A stretch of 64,000 bases of DNA. It comes from Paenibacillus wynnii. Its GTDB lineage: Bacteria; Bacillota; Bacilli; Paenibacillales; Paenibacillaceae. How positions within the stretch are numbered: position 1 is the first letter of the stretch; each line of letters begins with the position of its first letter. This document shows, in pieces, positions 1 through 7,163 of this stretch. The translations under genes and the position numbers were made by a program. Location of the stretch: positions 1-64,000 of the forward strand of contig NZ_JQCR01000002.1 of assembly GCF_000757885.1 (NCBI RefSeq), read 5' to 3'. Below the pieces are notes generated by a model, which saw nothing but the letters and a program-made list of their open reading frames with translations, was not told where the DNA came from and searched no databases.

Positions 1-70
1 CCCGCCTCATCAGATAAGGTATGCCGTGTTACTCATATCCTCTCACCCCTTAATAGATTGGAAATCCGCG

Positions 71-364
71 TTAATTCCCTGTCGAGCAAACAATAAATGG
101 TTTGCCGTTCCAATAAGTATCTAAGATTTCTCGGACAGAAATCCGTTCATCATCTTCTTCACTGTTGCGAACCTTATAGTCTAGAGAAATGATCTCTATA
201 TCTTCGTGTTCATACAATTCCGATTCAGATAAACCAGTGATTTCCTTGTACCAATTAATAGCTTCTTCTAGCGAATAAGCTGCTACTGCATCACACTCAC
301 AAATTTGAAATACATGTACATCTTTAAGTCCTTTTTCTTCGGCAACCTTTAATTCTTCCATCAT
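71..364 (-). CDS. Hypothetical small acidic protein
   Basis: A 97-residue protein, unrecognised. It is rich in Glu/Asp and has no signal peptide or membrane segment. The start is taken as the ATG at 364, because AGGAG at 371-375 lies six bases upstream; an upstream GTG at 370 would sit too close to that site. It follows, on the same strand, a decayed gene at 412-697, in the poorly conserved left part of the prophage. It could be a phage accessory gene or a host gene. Confidence 0.6.
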   Translation of the reverse strand: MMEELKVAEEKGLKDVHVFQICECDAVAAYSLEEAINWYKEITGLSESELYEHEDIEIISLDYKVRNSEEDDERISVREILDTYWNGKPFIVCSTGN

Positions 365-411
365 CAACACTCCTTAATAAATTGGTATTGGTGTTTCTTC
401 GGACTGCGAAA

Positions 412-697
412 CTAAAAATCCATTTCGAACTGTCCAGTTACTTCCTTGACATGGTCGCTCCATGCAATTTGACCGTTAAGATAATGGTTTGAAGCCGCAG
501 GCGCAAATAGGCTTGTTTCAGATTCCTACCGCATCCATTTGATCCGTACCATACTGAAATTCGTTTCAATGCAGTCCCAACTTTCCAACCAAACAGGCTT
601 CATAATTCGTGCAAGTATTATCGATCAAGATATATTCTTCTTGTTCGTCTGGAGACAACATTTCAGAGCGTTTCACGCTTACACCTTCCTTCGCCAT
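412..697 (-). pseudogene. Decayed small gene with stop and frameshift
   Basis: Read leftward, a coding-like stretch begins near 697 (ATG) or 676 (GTG after an AAGGAAGGTG site). It runs through residues such as MLSPDEQEEYILIDN, meets a TGA after KLGLH (about 568), continues as NEFQYGTDQMDAVG, then needs a frame change near 520 to continue as ETSLFAPAASNHYLNG and QIAWSDHVKEVTGQFEMDF to a stop at 412. The two frames join smoothly, which suggests a former single protein of about 90 residues. No family is recognised. The alternative is chance open reading. Confidence 0.45.
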
Positions 698-914
698 CTT
701 TCGTACTGTGCACTACTTAATCATTTGAAAATAATCAATCTTGTAAAGAAAGAATGAATACGCTGAAAAAGTTATCCCTAAATAGTGTTGATTGACTTCT
801 TTAGAAATCTCGTATCAATGACCTAATATTCAGGGTTTTCTGTGAATGGCCGAATCTCTCCCAAATCTCGACGATGCACTTATAGTAGTTTGCTTCATTT
901 CTGTTCCCTTCCTT

Positions 915-930
915 GGGGCTATGGCAGCCC
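915..930. terminator. Short GC hairpin, possible terminator
   Basis: GGGGCT-atggc-AGCCC forms a short hairpin between the decayed gene at 412-697 and the rightward gene at 1019. It is followed by CTCTATAATCTC rather than a clear T run, so its role as a terminator is weak. Nothing else was recognised between about 700 and 980. Confidence 0.3.
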
Positions 931-982
931 TCTATAATCTCAAATAAATACCACTCTGCGGACGAACCTGTTTGAGTAATCG

Positions 983-991
983 CATAGCATA
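983..991 (+). promoter_or_regulatory. Possible sporulation sigma (SigK-type) -10 element
   Basis: CATAGCATA lies 27 bases before the start of the 1019 gene and matches the CATAnnnTA pattern of late mother-cell sigma factors. An AC dinucleotide at 966-967, 15 bases upstream, could serve as the short -35, although the spacing is one base below the usual 16. With such a short motif a chance match is quite possible. Confidence 0.3.
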
Positions 992-1018
992 TCTCAAAAA
1001 CAATTGGAGGTATGCTTT

Positions 1019-1414
1019 ATGTCACAGTTTCTTGATGCCCGAACATCACAAAATGCAAGCTATGGTAATACAATCTCGATCCCTTTTCCTGCCAATACCC
1101 CTGCACCAATCGGGCAGGTTGGCCTCAATGTAACTGGTGCAGGTGGAAATATACGAGTGCAATTTTCCGGAATTGCAGAGTTGGCATTTCCGGAAACTCC
1201 ACCATTTGACTCAGTCATTGCATTTTCCGTTGTGAGAGGCGCAGAAGTTTTTCCTGTCGCTTATGCTCTTTACTCGGTAAGTGTCAACGAGGCAAATCCA
1301 AACGCTGTACAGGTCGTAACTATAGAAGCTTCTGATTACAATGTTCCTTTGCCAGCATCGAACGAATTGGTCTATACCTTGTATCTTTTTGCACTGCAGA
1401 TGCGACTCGGATAG
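1019..1414 (+). CDS. Hypothetical beta-rich protein
   Basis: A 131-residue protein, the only rightward gene in the left part of the prophage. The start is the ATG at 1019, preceded by GGAGG eight bases upstream; a TTG at 1004 lies before that site. The sequence is rich in Val, Ser, Thr, Ala and Pro with alternating hydrophobic residues, as in jelly-roll or surface-layer folds. It lacks cysteine and has no signal peptide. I do not recognise a named family, though similar proteins seem familiar from Paenibacillus genomes. It stands alone with its own possible late-sporulation promoter and its own terminator, which fits a lysogenic-conversion (moron) gene. A spore-surface role is speculation. 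Confidence 0.7.
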   Translation: MSQFLDARTSQNASYGNTISIPFPANTPAPIGQVGLNVTGAGGNIRVQFSGIAELAFPETPPFDSVIAFSVVRGAEVFPVAYALYSVSVNEANPNAVQVVTIEASDYNVPLPASNELVYTLYLFALQMRLG

Positions 1415-1469
1415 GTATTGAGAGTTTTAATGCTGTTGCTTACTCCGATTAACTCTTGGTTGGTTTCCA

Positions 1470-1497
1470 GTTAAGGGGCTATGTCAGCCTCCTTAAC
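1470..1497 (+). terminator. Terminator after the 1019 gene
   Basis: GTTAAGG and CCTTAAC are perfect arms around an inner GGCT/AGCC stem with an ATGTC loop, followed by TTCTTTAT. It lies 55 bases after the stop of the 1019 gene. Confidence 0.65.
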
Positions 1498-1627
1498 TTC
1501 TTTATATAATCGAAATCAACCGCTGCGTAATCTCTTCGATCTGTGATTTTTTGCGTATCGCTTGTATCTTTTTTTCTATCAGTAGATCTGTCATCTTCGT
1601 TTATCCCTCATGCACAGTTTGCGTCCA

Positions 1628-2056
1628 CTACTCATTTACTTGGCTTAGTACCATATAAGCAGCCTCTGCCCTCTCTCTGGGGTGGCAGTAAGCAGATCGG
1701 CAACAATGTTTATACTGAGATGAGGCCAATTTGCAATATCGCTAGGTTTATATTTACTCCCGTTTTGGTTTTGACCCGAACACGTACAGACATAAAGCAA
1801 ACTTCCTTGCGTCTACCTCTATTGCCTTTATCTGTACCTCTAGAGAGGCGACAGGGTCACCTGTAAACCAAGGTGCGTCAAGCCAAGCTATTGTCTCTGT
1901 AGGTCGCTCTATCACGCTGTAGTCGCCAACAGGATCTACCAGCATGTAATAACAGCGCTCTGGAACGTCTTTGTCGTAATGATAGACTGTTTACCCCATC
2001 AACTCTGCTAGCGCCCGGTTAAGTTGCTGGTCACTCATTGTCTGTAACTGTGTCAT
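1628..2056 (-). pseudogene. Phage ABA-sandwich-type protein, broken
   Basis: Leftward from ATG at 2056 (AGGAGG eight bases upstream) the frame reads MTQLQTMSDQQLNRALAELMG, then TAA, then TVYHYDKDVPERCYYMLVD and onward as one continuous sequence, including PTETIAWLDAPWFTGDP. After SLEVQIKAIEVDA the frame is lost; in another frame PRERAEAAYMVLSQ closes the gene at a TAG at 1628. The pattern, an LAELMG start and an RAEAAYMVL end, is what I recall of the phage ABA sandwich domain family common in Firmicute phages. One nonsense codon and at least one frameshift have inactivated it. The 5' end overlaps the stop of the upstream gene by 26 bases, as is usual in this phage block. Confidence 0.7.
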
Positions 2057-2690
2057 GAATGGGCCTCCTAAGCTTCGATACTTGACTCACATAAGAGTCG
2101 TAATGCTTTGTGATGATCTCTTTGGCCTTCCTTGCAGCCTCGTTATACCGTTCATGGCTGTACACTTTGGTTCCGGTAGCAACATCTGACACGGTCCAGA
2201 AATCGAAGTGTTTTCCTTCCGTAATATGGATAAAAAAGTCGTGCTCACCGATAGTGAACACTTTCTCACCGGTTACTGGCTGGAAATCTCCGTTCATCAT
2301 CCGTATTTTAAATTCCTCTGGTTTTTTCAGCTTCCGAACTGGCGGACGTGGCTTCTCTTTACTTTTTCTCGTTCTTCTTGGTGTGGCTTTCTTTAGAGAT
2401 GCGGCAATTTTGTTGAAGTCATCCGCAGCAATTCCCGTCATTTCAATGAGTTTTCGCTCGACTTCCTTGAAGTGCCGACTGTGTTCGGTTACTAAGTCAA
2501 GTTTTGAATTGCTGTCCATTTGCTCATACCACCAAGGTCGGAAGACATTGTGATATTGATTATCTGCGAACAATTGGACGCTTTCGACTAACCTTTGAGC
2601 GTGGAAACGTGATACTGCTTTTCCTTGATGGACATTTTGAGCAACGATCCTGAACCATTTCTTCTGATTCCGTCTTTTGTGTTTGCGCAT
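2031..2690 (-). CDS. Phage hypothetical protein, basic
   Basis: A 219-residue protein with a very basic N-terminus (MRKHKRRNQKKW) and a central Lys/Arg/Pro-rich linker around residues 100-128, followed by a C-terminal part with FFIHITEGKHFDFWTVSDV that looks like a small alpha/beta domain. No family is recognised. The basic segments suggest nucleic-acid binding, which is inference. Its start touches the stop of the next upstream gene at 2690, so the two are translationally coupled. Confidence 0.75.
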   Translation of the reverse strand: MRKHKRRNQKKWFRIVAQNVHQGKAVSRFHAQRLVESVQLFADNQYHNVFRPWWYEQMDSNSKLDLVTEHSRHFKEVERKLIEMTGIAADDFNKIAASLKKATPRRTRKSKEKPRPPVRKLKKPEEFKIRMMNGDFQPVTGEKVFTIGEHDFFIHITEGKHFDFWTVSDVATGTKVYSHERYNEAARKAKEIITKHYDSYVSQVSKLRRPIHDTVTDNE

Positions 2691-3244
2691 TATATCTCCC
2701 CTTCCTTATTTCCTTCCAACTCAGCCCGGGCGCGTCTACCTTCATCCTTCATCACTTCTGATTGGACAACTTCATCCAGTCCACCCACCCACCAGCTATT
2801 GTTTTCTTCAGCAGCGTAAAACTTCAAAATCTTCTGTTGCCGGGCTATGGTCTGCTGTGCCTCTCCCAAAGCGTTGTTCTTATCTACAAATTCGTCCCGC
2901 CATTGTTTAGCTTCTTCTTGCCATTCTTTGACCTCTTGCTGTGCCTCTGTTAGAGCATCCCTAGCAGTTTTAACATCAGATACTAGCTTTACAATGTTTC
3001 CACGCGCTATCATTCCTTCGTACTCCGGTTCAATGGGATATCCTTCGCCATCTGTGGGCATTGTCCGATATACACGACTCAATTCGTCTAACTGTTCAAT
3101 AGCGAAATAAAATTTAATCTTTTCTGATACAGGGGTTCCACAGTTCCCGCAAAAATCGTATTCCGTACCATCTTCGTGATAATCCGTTATATATGAATCA
3201 TCGAATCCGCATTTGGTGCATGGCTTGCATTTTTCATCAATCAT
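2690..3244 (-). CDS. Phage protein, N-terminal zinc ribbon and coiled coil
   Basis: A 184-residue protein. Residues 7-36 carry CxxCxxC... and CxxC pairs (CKPCTKCGFDD and FCGNCG), as in a zinc ribbon. Residues about 95-145 are rich in Ala, Glu, Gln and Lys with heptad-like spacing, which indicates a coiled coil. Such Lar/zinc-ribbon phage early proteins are common, but I cannot name the family. Its start overlaps the stop of the upstream gene (3241) by four bases (ATGA). Confidence 0.75.
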   Translation of the reverse strand: MIDEKCKPCTKCGFDDSYITDYHEDGTEYDFCGNCGTPVSEKIKFYFAIEQLDELSRVYRTMPTDGEGYPIEPEYEGMIARGNIVKLVSDVKTARDALTEAQQEVKEWQEEAKQWRDEFVDKNNALGEAQQTIARQQKILKFYAAEENNSWWVGGLDEVVQSEVMKDEGRRARAELEGNKEGEI

Positions 3245-3627
3245 TCCGCTTTCGCCGCCTCTCCCTGAATAGGGTTGAACTCACCAATATCCTCGCCGTA
3301 CGATCCTTTGTAAACCTCTCGGTCATGATTCCAGCAATGCCGGCACATCCGCCCTCCGATTGCCATGTCAAACGTGTGTGGATGGCTCAACTCCAGGGTT
3401 TGATTGTCGCACCAGTCAAAGACACTCAATTCCGGCAAGCTGGAAATCCAAACTGTTATGTCCATAGCTAGTTGCTGATTATCGATTGACTCTGCATAGG
3501 CCATCAGCGCTGCTCGTGCCGCAGGATCAGCAGTAGGCTTAAGCACAAAGTAATTACCATCGGCCTCTTGCCCAGTCTCCCGATTAATAATTTGGTATTT
3601 GTTATAGAGTCCTTTTTGGTCGCTCAT
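3241..3627 (-). CDS. Phage hypothetical protein
   Basis: A 128-residue protein beginning MSDQKGLYNKYQIINRETGQ, with a YFVLKPTADPAARAALMAYAES segment that I recall from many phage and prophage proteins of unknown function in Firmicutes. A C-terminal HTFDMAIGGRMCRHCWNHD could bind a metal through His and Cys. It overlaps its upstream neighbour by four bases. No biochemical role can be assigned. Confidence 0.75.
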   Translation of the reverse strand: MSDQKGLYNKYQIINRETGQEADGNYFVLKPTADPAARAALMAYAESIDNQQLAMDITVWISSLPELSVFDWCDNQTLELSHPHTFDMAIGGRMCRHCWNHDREVYKGSYGEDIGEFNPIQGEAAKAE

Positions 3628-3938
3628 ACTGGTGTATCCTCCCCGCTATTTTCTCCTTTTTCCCATTTCGCCCGATCTGCTTCATAAAGCTTTTCCCAAT
3701 ACAGTGCATCGACCTTTTCCTTATGAAGTACAATTGGTTTCATAACCGCTCTGGGCAGTAAGGATAATGGACAAAATTCCAGGTGGTCCCTGTTCAGCGT
3801 GCAACCCGCATCATATTCGCCCCAGTAATCGACATTCTCCCAAAATGCCGGACACTTCTCGCAACGGCGTTCTGTTATCTCGTGAAATTTCTGCAGAACA
3901 ATTGATCCCGCGTCTTTAATTGCTTCAATCGGTCTCAT
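3624..3938 (-). CDS. Phage hypothetical Cys-containing protein
   Basis: A 104-residue protein with RRCEKCPAFWENVDYWGEYDAGC and a further FCPLS, giving four cysteines that could form a metal site. The C-terminal part is rich in Lys, Glu and Trp. The family is not recognised. It sits in the leftward early operon and overlaps the next gene (start 3627) by four bases. Confidence 0.7.
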   Translation of the reverse strand: MRPIEAIKDAGSIVLQKFHEITERRCEKCPAFWENVDYWGEYDAGCTLNRDHLEFCPLSLLPRAVMKPIVLHKEKVDALYWEKLYEADRAKWEKGENSGEDTPV

Positions 3939-3965
3939 ACTAGCGTCTCCTTTATGGGTAGGTGG

Positions 3966-4178
3966 TTAACCCTCAACCTTCTTCAAAAATTCAGTTGCGA
4001 ACCCGCCTGATTTACCTTCCAGCAGCACAACCTCCGACCCGCAAAGATCCCACGGCTCCGATCTAACCGCCCATACCTTATCCTTGTTTTCTTCTTTACG
4101 GGCCTCATAGCAGCTGTGCATGATTACCTGATCACCCGGCTTCAATCCGGACTTCTTCAACTTTGGTTGTTTTGCCAT
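3966..4178 (-). CDS. Small phage protein, SH3/KOW-like
   Basis: A 70-residue basic protein containing LKPGDQVIMHSCYEA and VWAVRSEPWDLCGSEVVLLEG, a strand pattern like small SH3/KOW barrels. It is too short to assign. It is separated from the genes on both sides by 27-33 bases, and the rev-comp context gives a GGAGAG site before the ATG. Confidence 0.65.
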   Translation of the reverse strand: MAKQPKLKKSGLKPGDQVIMHSCYEARKEENKDKVWAVRSEPWDLCGSEVVLLEGKSGGFATEFLKKVEG

Positions 4179-4211
4179 ATCGTTTATCTCTCCTTATGGG
4201 GCTATGCCCGA

Positions 4212-4529
4212 TTAAAATAACTCCATTTGTCCTATCTCTAGATCAGTGAGCTTAACTAGATTCGGTGCTTGCTCCCATGCGTCTCCACCGTAACCCCTAA
4301 ACTCACCATCGCGCCGAATATATCCATCCTGAGTATCAATTAAGTAGCGTTGTAGACTTCCATTTACTAGACACACACAGCTATTCTTATACAATTGGTT
4401 TATCGCAACCAACTCAATATCTTGTTTCTTAGCTGCTATAGTTTTCTTGATCTCCTCTGCATGCAGGAGCATTTGTTGTTTGGTAGCGCGTACTGCATGC
4501 GGTGAATCACCATAAAAGAAACAGCTCAT
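4212..4529 (-). CDS. Phage hypothetical protein
   Basis: A 105-residue protein beginning MSCFFYGDSPHAVRATKQQ. It has an alpha-helical N-terminal half and a C-terminal half with short strands (RYLIDTQDGYIRRDG). No family is recognised. It overlaps the stop of the upstream SANT/Myb-like gene by four bases. Confidence 0.7.
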   Translation of the reverse strand: MSCFFYGDSPHAVRATKQQMLLHAEEIKKTIAAKKQDIELVAINQLYKNSCVCLVNGSLQRYLIDTQDGYIRRDGEFRGYGGDAWEQAPNLVKLTDLEIGQMELF

Positions 4530-5317
4530 GAAGTTACACCTGATCTCTCTTTCAAACGGCGATGCTTAAAGTCAAATCCCATTCTCTCGAGCTTCCCGCG
4601 AACTCCTAGTCCACTCTTACCGATTGTTTGACCGATCGTTTCATAGCTATATCCTTCCTGAGCCATTCGGAGCAAAGTTTGTACCTCTTCGAATGTGTAC
4701 TTGATATGGTTTTCCATTCGTTCAGGTCGGACTTTCACGCCAAGGTCATGCAGTCGCCGCTTAACCGATGCTTCCGATCGATCAAAGAGCCTGGCGACCT
4801 CTGGATATGTCATTCCTTTTGTCCCGAGGACCTGCACTAACCTCTGATCTTCTTCCGGAGTCCAGTTAACAGCCTGAAAGGTTTTCTGAGATCTCATTTT
4901 GTCTGCTTTCCGTTTCACCTTTGCCCAGTCCGGCTCTGCTCCCAAGGTGTTAGGATCCATCTTGGCAAGGTTAAGGAGTTCTTTATGCTGCTCAGCCCAT
5001 TTCCAGAATTCTTCATATCCAATGACCAGGACCCTTGCAGTATTTGCAAAGAGTTTCCTTTTGACCGGCAACCCGTAATCCGGTACCCAATAATTAACGA
5101 TTTGCCCATATGATTTATCAAGAGCAAGGGCTAATTGATTGACTGTGATTCCGTCAAAGTTCATCCGCGAGTCTCCGAGCCCTAATCTGCCAGCTTTCAG
5201 TTTTACCGCATCGATGCTCCGACCCAAGTTTGCAGAGATTGATTTCAAACTGATCGATCCCCATTTATCCTGGAGGTAATCAATCTCTTCTTTTGTCCAG
5301 TTTTTGGCGCAACCCAA
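4526..5317 (-). CDS. Phage DNA-binding protein with SANT/Myb-like repeats
   Basis: A 263-residue protein with three helix-turn-helix-like units. The first is at residues 6-47 (NWTKEEIDYLQDKWG ... AGRLGLGD), the second at about 150-195 (NWTPEEDQRLVQVLG ... LFDRSEASVKRRLHDLG), and the third at about 205-250 (TFEEVQTLLRMAQEGYSYETIG). The W-x-EE-x-x-L pattern is that of SANT/Myb-type DNA-binding repeats. The start is TTG at 5317 after a GGGGGTG site; no better ATG exists before the first repeat. A role as late regulator or small-terminase-like DNA recogniser is possible; only DNA binding is supported. Confidence 0.75.
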   Translation of the reverse strand: MGCAKNWTKEEIDYLQDKWGSISLKSISANLGRSIDAVKLKAGRLGLGDSRMNFDGITVNQLALALDKSYGQIVNYWVPDYGLPVKRKLFANTARVLVIGYEEFWKWAEQHKELLNLAKMDPNTLGAEPDWAKVKRKADKMRSQKTFQAVNWTPEEDQRLVQVLGTKGMTYPEVARLFDRSEASVKRRLHDLGVKVRPERMENHIKYTFEEVQTLLRMAQEGYSYETIGQTIGKSGLGVRGKLERMGFDFKHRRLKERSGVTS

Positions 5318-5320
5318 TGA

Positions 5321-5587
5321 TTACACCCCCACCTGTTTTAATTCTGCTGCCTCGGTGTCATCCATTGTGATTGTTGCCATTCCGTCCCACTGTTCCCGTA
5401 TTTCCTGAGCCTTGGCTTTGACAGCTGCTGCTTGCTTCGGCTGGAGAACGATGCTCATAGCCTCTTCATAGTGCTGCTGGGCTTTGGCGTACGCCCGGGA
5501 GTGGATCATGTTCATCCAAGCCCAAAACTTCTGATTCGTGAATGATTTAATTTTTTGAAACGCTCTGCGGCGCTGCTCTTCGGTCAT
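5321..5587 (-). CDS. Phage hypothetical protein, paralogue A
   Basis: An 88-residue, mainly helical protein (MTEEQRRRAFQKIKSF...). It is a close paralogue of the 88-residue protein at 6499-6765: the two share most residues, including HSRAYAKA, EAMSIVLQPKQAAAV and TMDDTEAAEL. The start is the ATG at 5587, with AAGGATGGG four to eight bases upstream, rather than the longer GTG frame at 5605. Function is unknown. The pair brackets the HNH gene and a small zinc-finger gene. Confidence 0.75.
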   Translation of the reverse strand: MTEEQRRRAFQKIKSFTNQKFWAWMNMIHSRAYAKAQQHYEEAMSIVLQPKQAAAVKAKAQEIREQWDGMATITMDDTEAAELKQVGV

Positions 5588-5601
5588 GAGTTCCCATCCT
5601 T

Positions 5602-5796
5602 TCACGTACTATCACGTACAAGTTTCTTCCCTAACTCCTGCAGTTGCTTTCCTACTGGGCAGACTTTATTGCAATGTCCATCGATGTAAGAGTAATTATT
5701 GTTGTGGGCTCGGCTTAGTTCGATCCGTTTCAGGCAGCCTATACAATTCAATTCAATGATGTCTCCTATTTCATAAACTGCCTGAACCCGATTCAT
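5602..5796 (-). CDS. Small zinc-finger protein (zf-C2HCIx2C type)
   Basis: A 64-residue protein with NCIGCLKRIELSRAH, then GHCNKVCPVGKQLQELGKKL. The CxxC ... H ... CxxxC ... GxxLQxLGxxL arrangement matches the small zinc-finger family found in Bacillus and its phages. The start is the ATG at 5796, for which GGAGG lies 10 bases upstream; the ATG at 5805 would be only one base from it. It probably acts as a small DNA- or protein-binding regulator. Confidence 0.7.
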   Translation of the reverse strand: MNRVQAVYEIGDIIELNCIGCLKRIELSRAHNNNYSYIDGHCNKVCPVGKQLQELGKKLVRDST

Positions 5797-5828
5797 AAAC
5801 GTCATACCTCCGTTGTTATATGCATTTA

Positions 5829-6494
5829 TTAATCCTCAAATCGATCAAGGGCCCGATAAGTTCCCTGGGATGCATATCCGTTTAAGGAGTCAGTAATCAT
5901 TCCGGTAAATACTTGGAGTGCCTTGGGTTCTAGTGATTGCAACAACTGCAATTCTTTTACTCTTAACGGTCGCCCCGCTGCGGTAGTGATTAAGTCAGCC
6001 ACAGGTTCAATCTGCTGCCTGCGGACCTCCAGTTCTCTCTCTGACTGCTCCTGTGCCGCCATTTTACGGTTGTGTTCTTCCCAGTCCAATTCGTCATACC
6101 AAAAGTATTCGCCGTATCGATCCCGGAAGACTCCAATCCAGTATTGCAGCAGCTCATCAGTCGTTTGGATTAAGTCGTGACACAATCCGCATAATCTTAG
6201 ACCGTTTGTTTTTACACCGCGTCCCTTCCGGCCTCGAGGCCAGACATGGTGTGTGGTGGTGTCCGGTGCTGATCTGCAGTGCTGGCATACTTCGCCAGCT
6301 TCAGCAATTAACTCGGCAACTATCTTGCGAGGGAATTCTGCTCGATCAGCACTACTTTTTCCGGGAGTATGACCGGCGAATAAATCACGTTTCCACTCCG
6401 AAACTACTTTCTTTTCCTTTTTGTGCTGTCCCAGGCTGCTTGTCTTTTTCGGCTTTTCTTGCTTTTCCGGTTTCCAAAAAGTTTGGTGAGTCAC
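5829..6494 (-). CDS. HNH-type nuclease-like phage protein
   Basis: A 221-residue protein. Residues from about 53 contain EAGEVCQHCRSAPDTTTHHVW and later GLRLCGLCHDLIQ: two CxxC knuckles around a HH pair, the arrangement of HNH endonucleases. The longer open frame upstream (to 6668) overlaps the paralogue gene and is not used; the GTG at 6494 lies nine bases after GGAG and just after the upstream stop. Phage HNH proteins usually assist terminase or act as homing enzymes. Its distance from any packaging gene here leaves that open. Confidence 0.75.
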   Translation of the reverse strand: MTHQTFWKPEKQEKPKKTSSLGQHKKEKKVVSEWKRDLFAGHTPGKSSADRAEFPRKIVAELIAEAGEVCQHCRSAPDTTTHHVWPRGRKGRGVKTNGLRLCGLCHDLIQTTDELLQYWIGVFRDRYGEYFWYDELDWEEHNRKMAAQEQSERELEVRRQQIEPVADLITTAAGRPLRVKELQLLQSLEPKALQVFTGMITDSLNGYASQGTYRALDRFED

Positions 6495-6498
6495 CGAA

Positions 6499-6765
6499 CT
6501 ATACTCCGACCGATTGGAGCTCAGCCGCTTCCGTATCATCCATGGTGATCGTTTCCATGCCGTCCCATTGCTCTCGAATTTCTTTGGCTTTAGCAAGTAC
6601 AGCAGCTGCTTGTTTTGGTTGCAGGACAATCGACATAGCTTCTGTAAAATGCTGTTCAGCTTTGGCATAAGCCCTGGAGTGAATAAAGTTCATCCAAGCC
6701 CAGAACTTCTTGTTACTGAATGACTTAATCTTTTGAAATGCGCGGCGGCGCTGCTCTTCGTTCAT
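6499..6765 (-). CDS. Phage hypothetical protein, paralogue B
   Basis: An 88-residue helical protein (MNEEQRRRAFQKIKSFSNKKFW), clearly duplicated relative to the gene at 5321-5587. Differences are scattered and conservative (for instance FIHSRAYAKAEQHFTEA against MIHSRAYAKAQQHYEEA), so both copies seem to be under selection. It overlaps the upstream gene by four bases. Function is unknown. Confidence 0.75.
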   Translation of the reverse strand: MNEEQRRRAFQKIKSFSNKKFWAWMNFIHSRAYAKAEQHFTEAMSIVLQPKQAAAVLAKAKEIREQWDGMETITMDDTEAAELQSVGV

Positions 6766-7109
6766 ATTGACCCGTCCTTTCTAGCTTCCATAGCATCAAT
6801 TTCTTTTTGTAACACTCGTTGTTCGAGATAAGTGATTTTTTTAATGTCCAGTACATCCAAGCTCCTATGATAAAAAGGGGCGTATCTGTAATCTGTTTTA
6901 GTTTGGGCAATGTACATATAGGCGGTGGCTTGTTCATCATCTACTGGGCAGCCCAGATCCTTGCAACGCTTTCGTGTAAGTAAGATACCTTTATCTGGTG
7001 GAGAACCGTACCATTTACCCGTAAACGCTCCAATAGCGTCTGGTATAAAACAAGCGGCTCCTGTATCCATCATTTCATTTTTCGTGAGCCATCCGCGGTG
7101 ATCGGGCAA
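6762..7109 (-). CDS. Phage hypothetical protein
   Basis: A 115-residue protein starting at TTG (7109), with AAGGAG 10 bases upstream. It contains LTKNEMMDTGAACFIPDA, RKRCKDLGCPV and a C-terminal helical segment (ITYLEQRVLQKEIDAMEARK). The family is not recognised. An alternative start is the internal ATG pair MMDTGAA. Confidence 0.6.
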   Translation of the reverse strand: MPDHRGWLTKNEMMDTGAACFIPDAIGAFTGKWYGSPPDKGILLTRKRCKDLGCPVDDEQATAYMYIAQTKTDYRYAPFYHRSLDVLDIKKITYLEQRVLQKEIDAMEARKDGSI

Positions 7110-7163
7110 TTGGATTCAGCTCCTTATAAGATGGGGCAGCCGAAGCCGCCCCGATATGGTTTG

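Noticed and set aside
539..757. Rightward 72-codon open frame
   Set aside because: It is the shadow of the decayed leftward gene at 412-697 and lacks a ribosome site.
1543..1866. Rightward 107-codon open frame
   Set aside because: It lies opposite the decayed ABA-sandwich-type gene, has no ribosome site and its protein looks like random translation.
6495..6668. N-terminal extension of the HNH protein
   Set aside because: It overlaps the full length of the paralogue's coding region in another frame; GTG 6494 has a good ribosome site.
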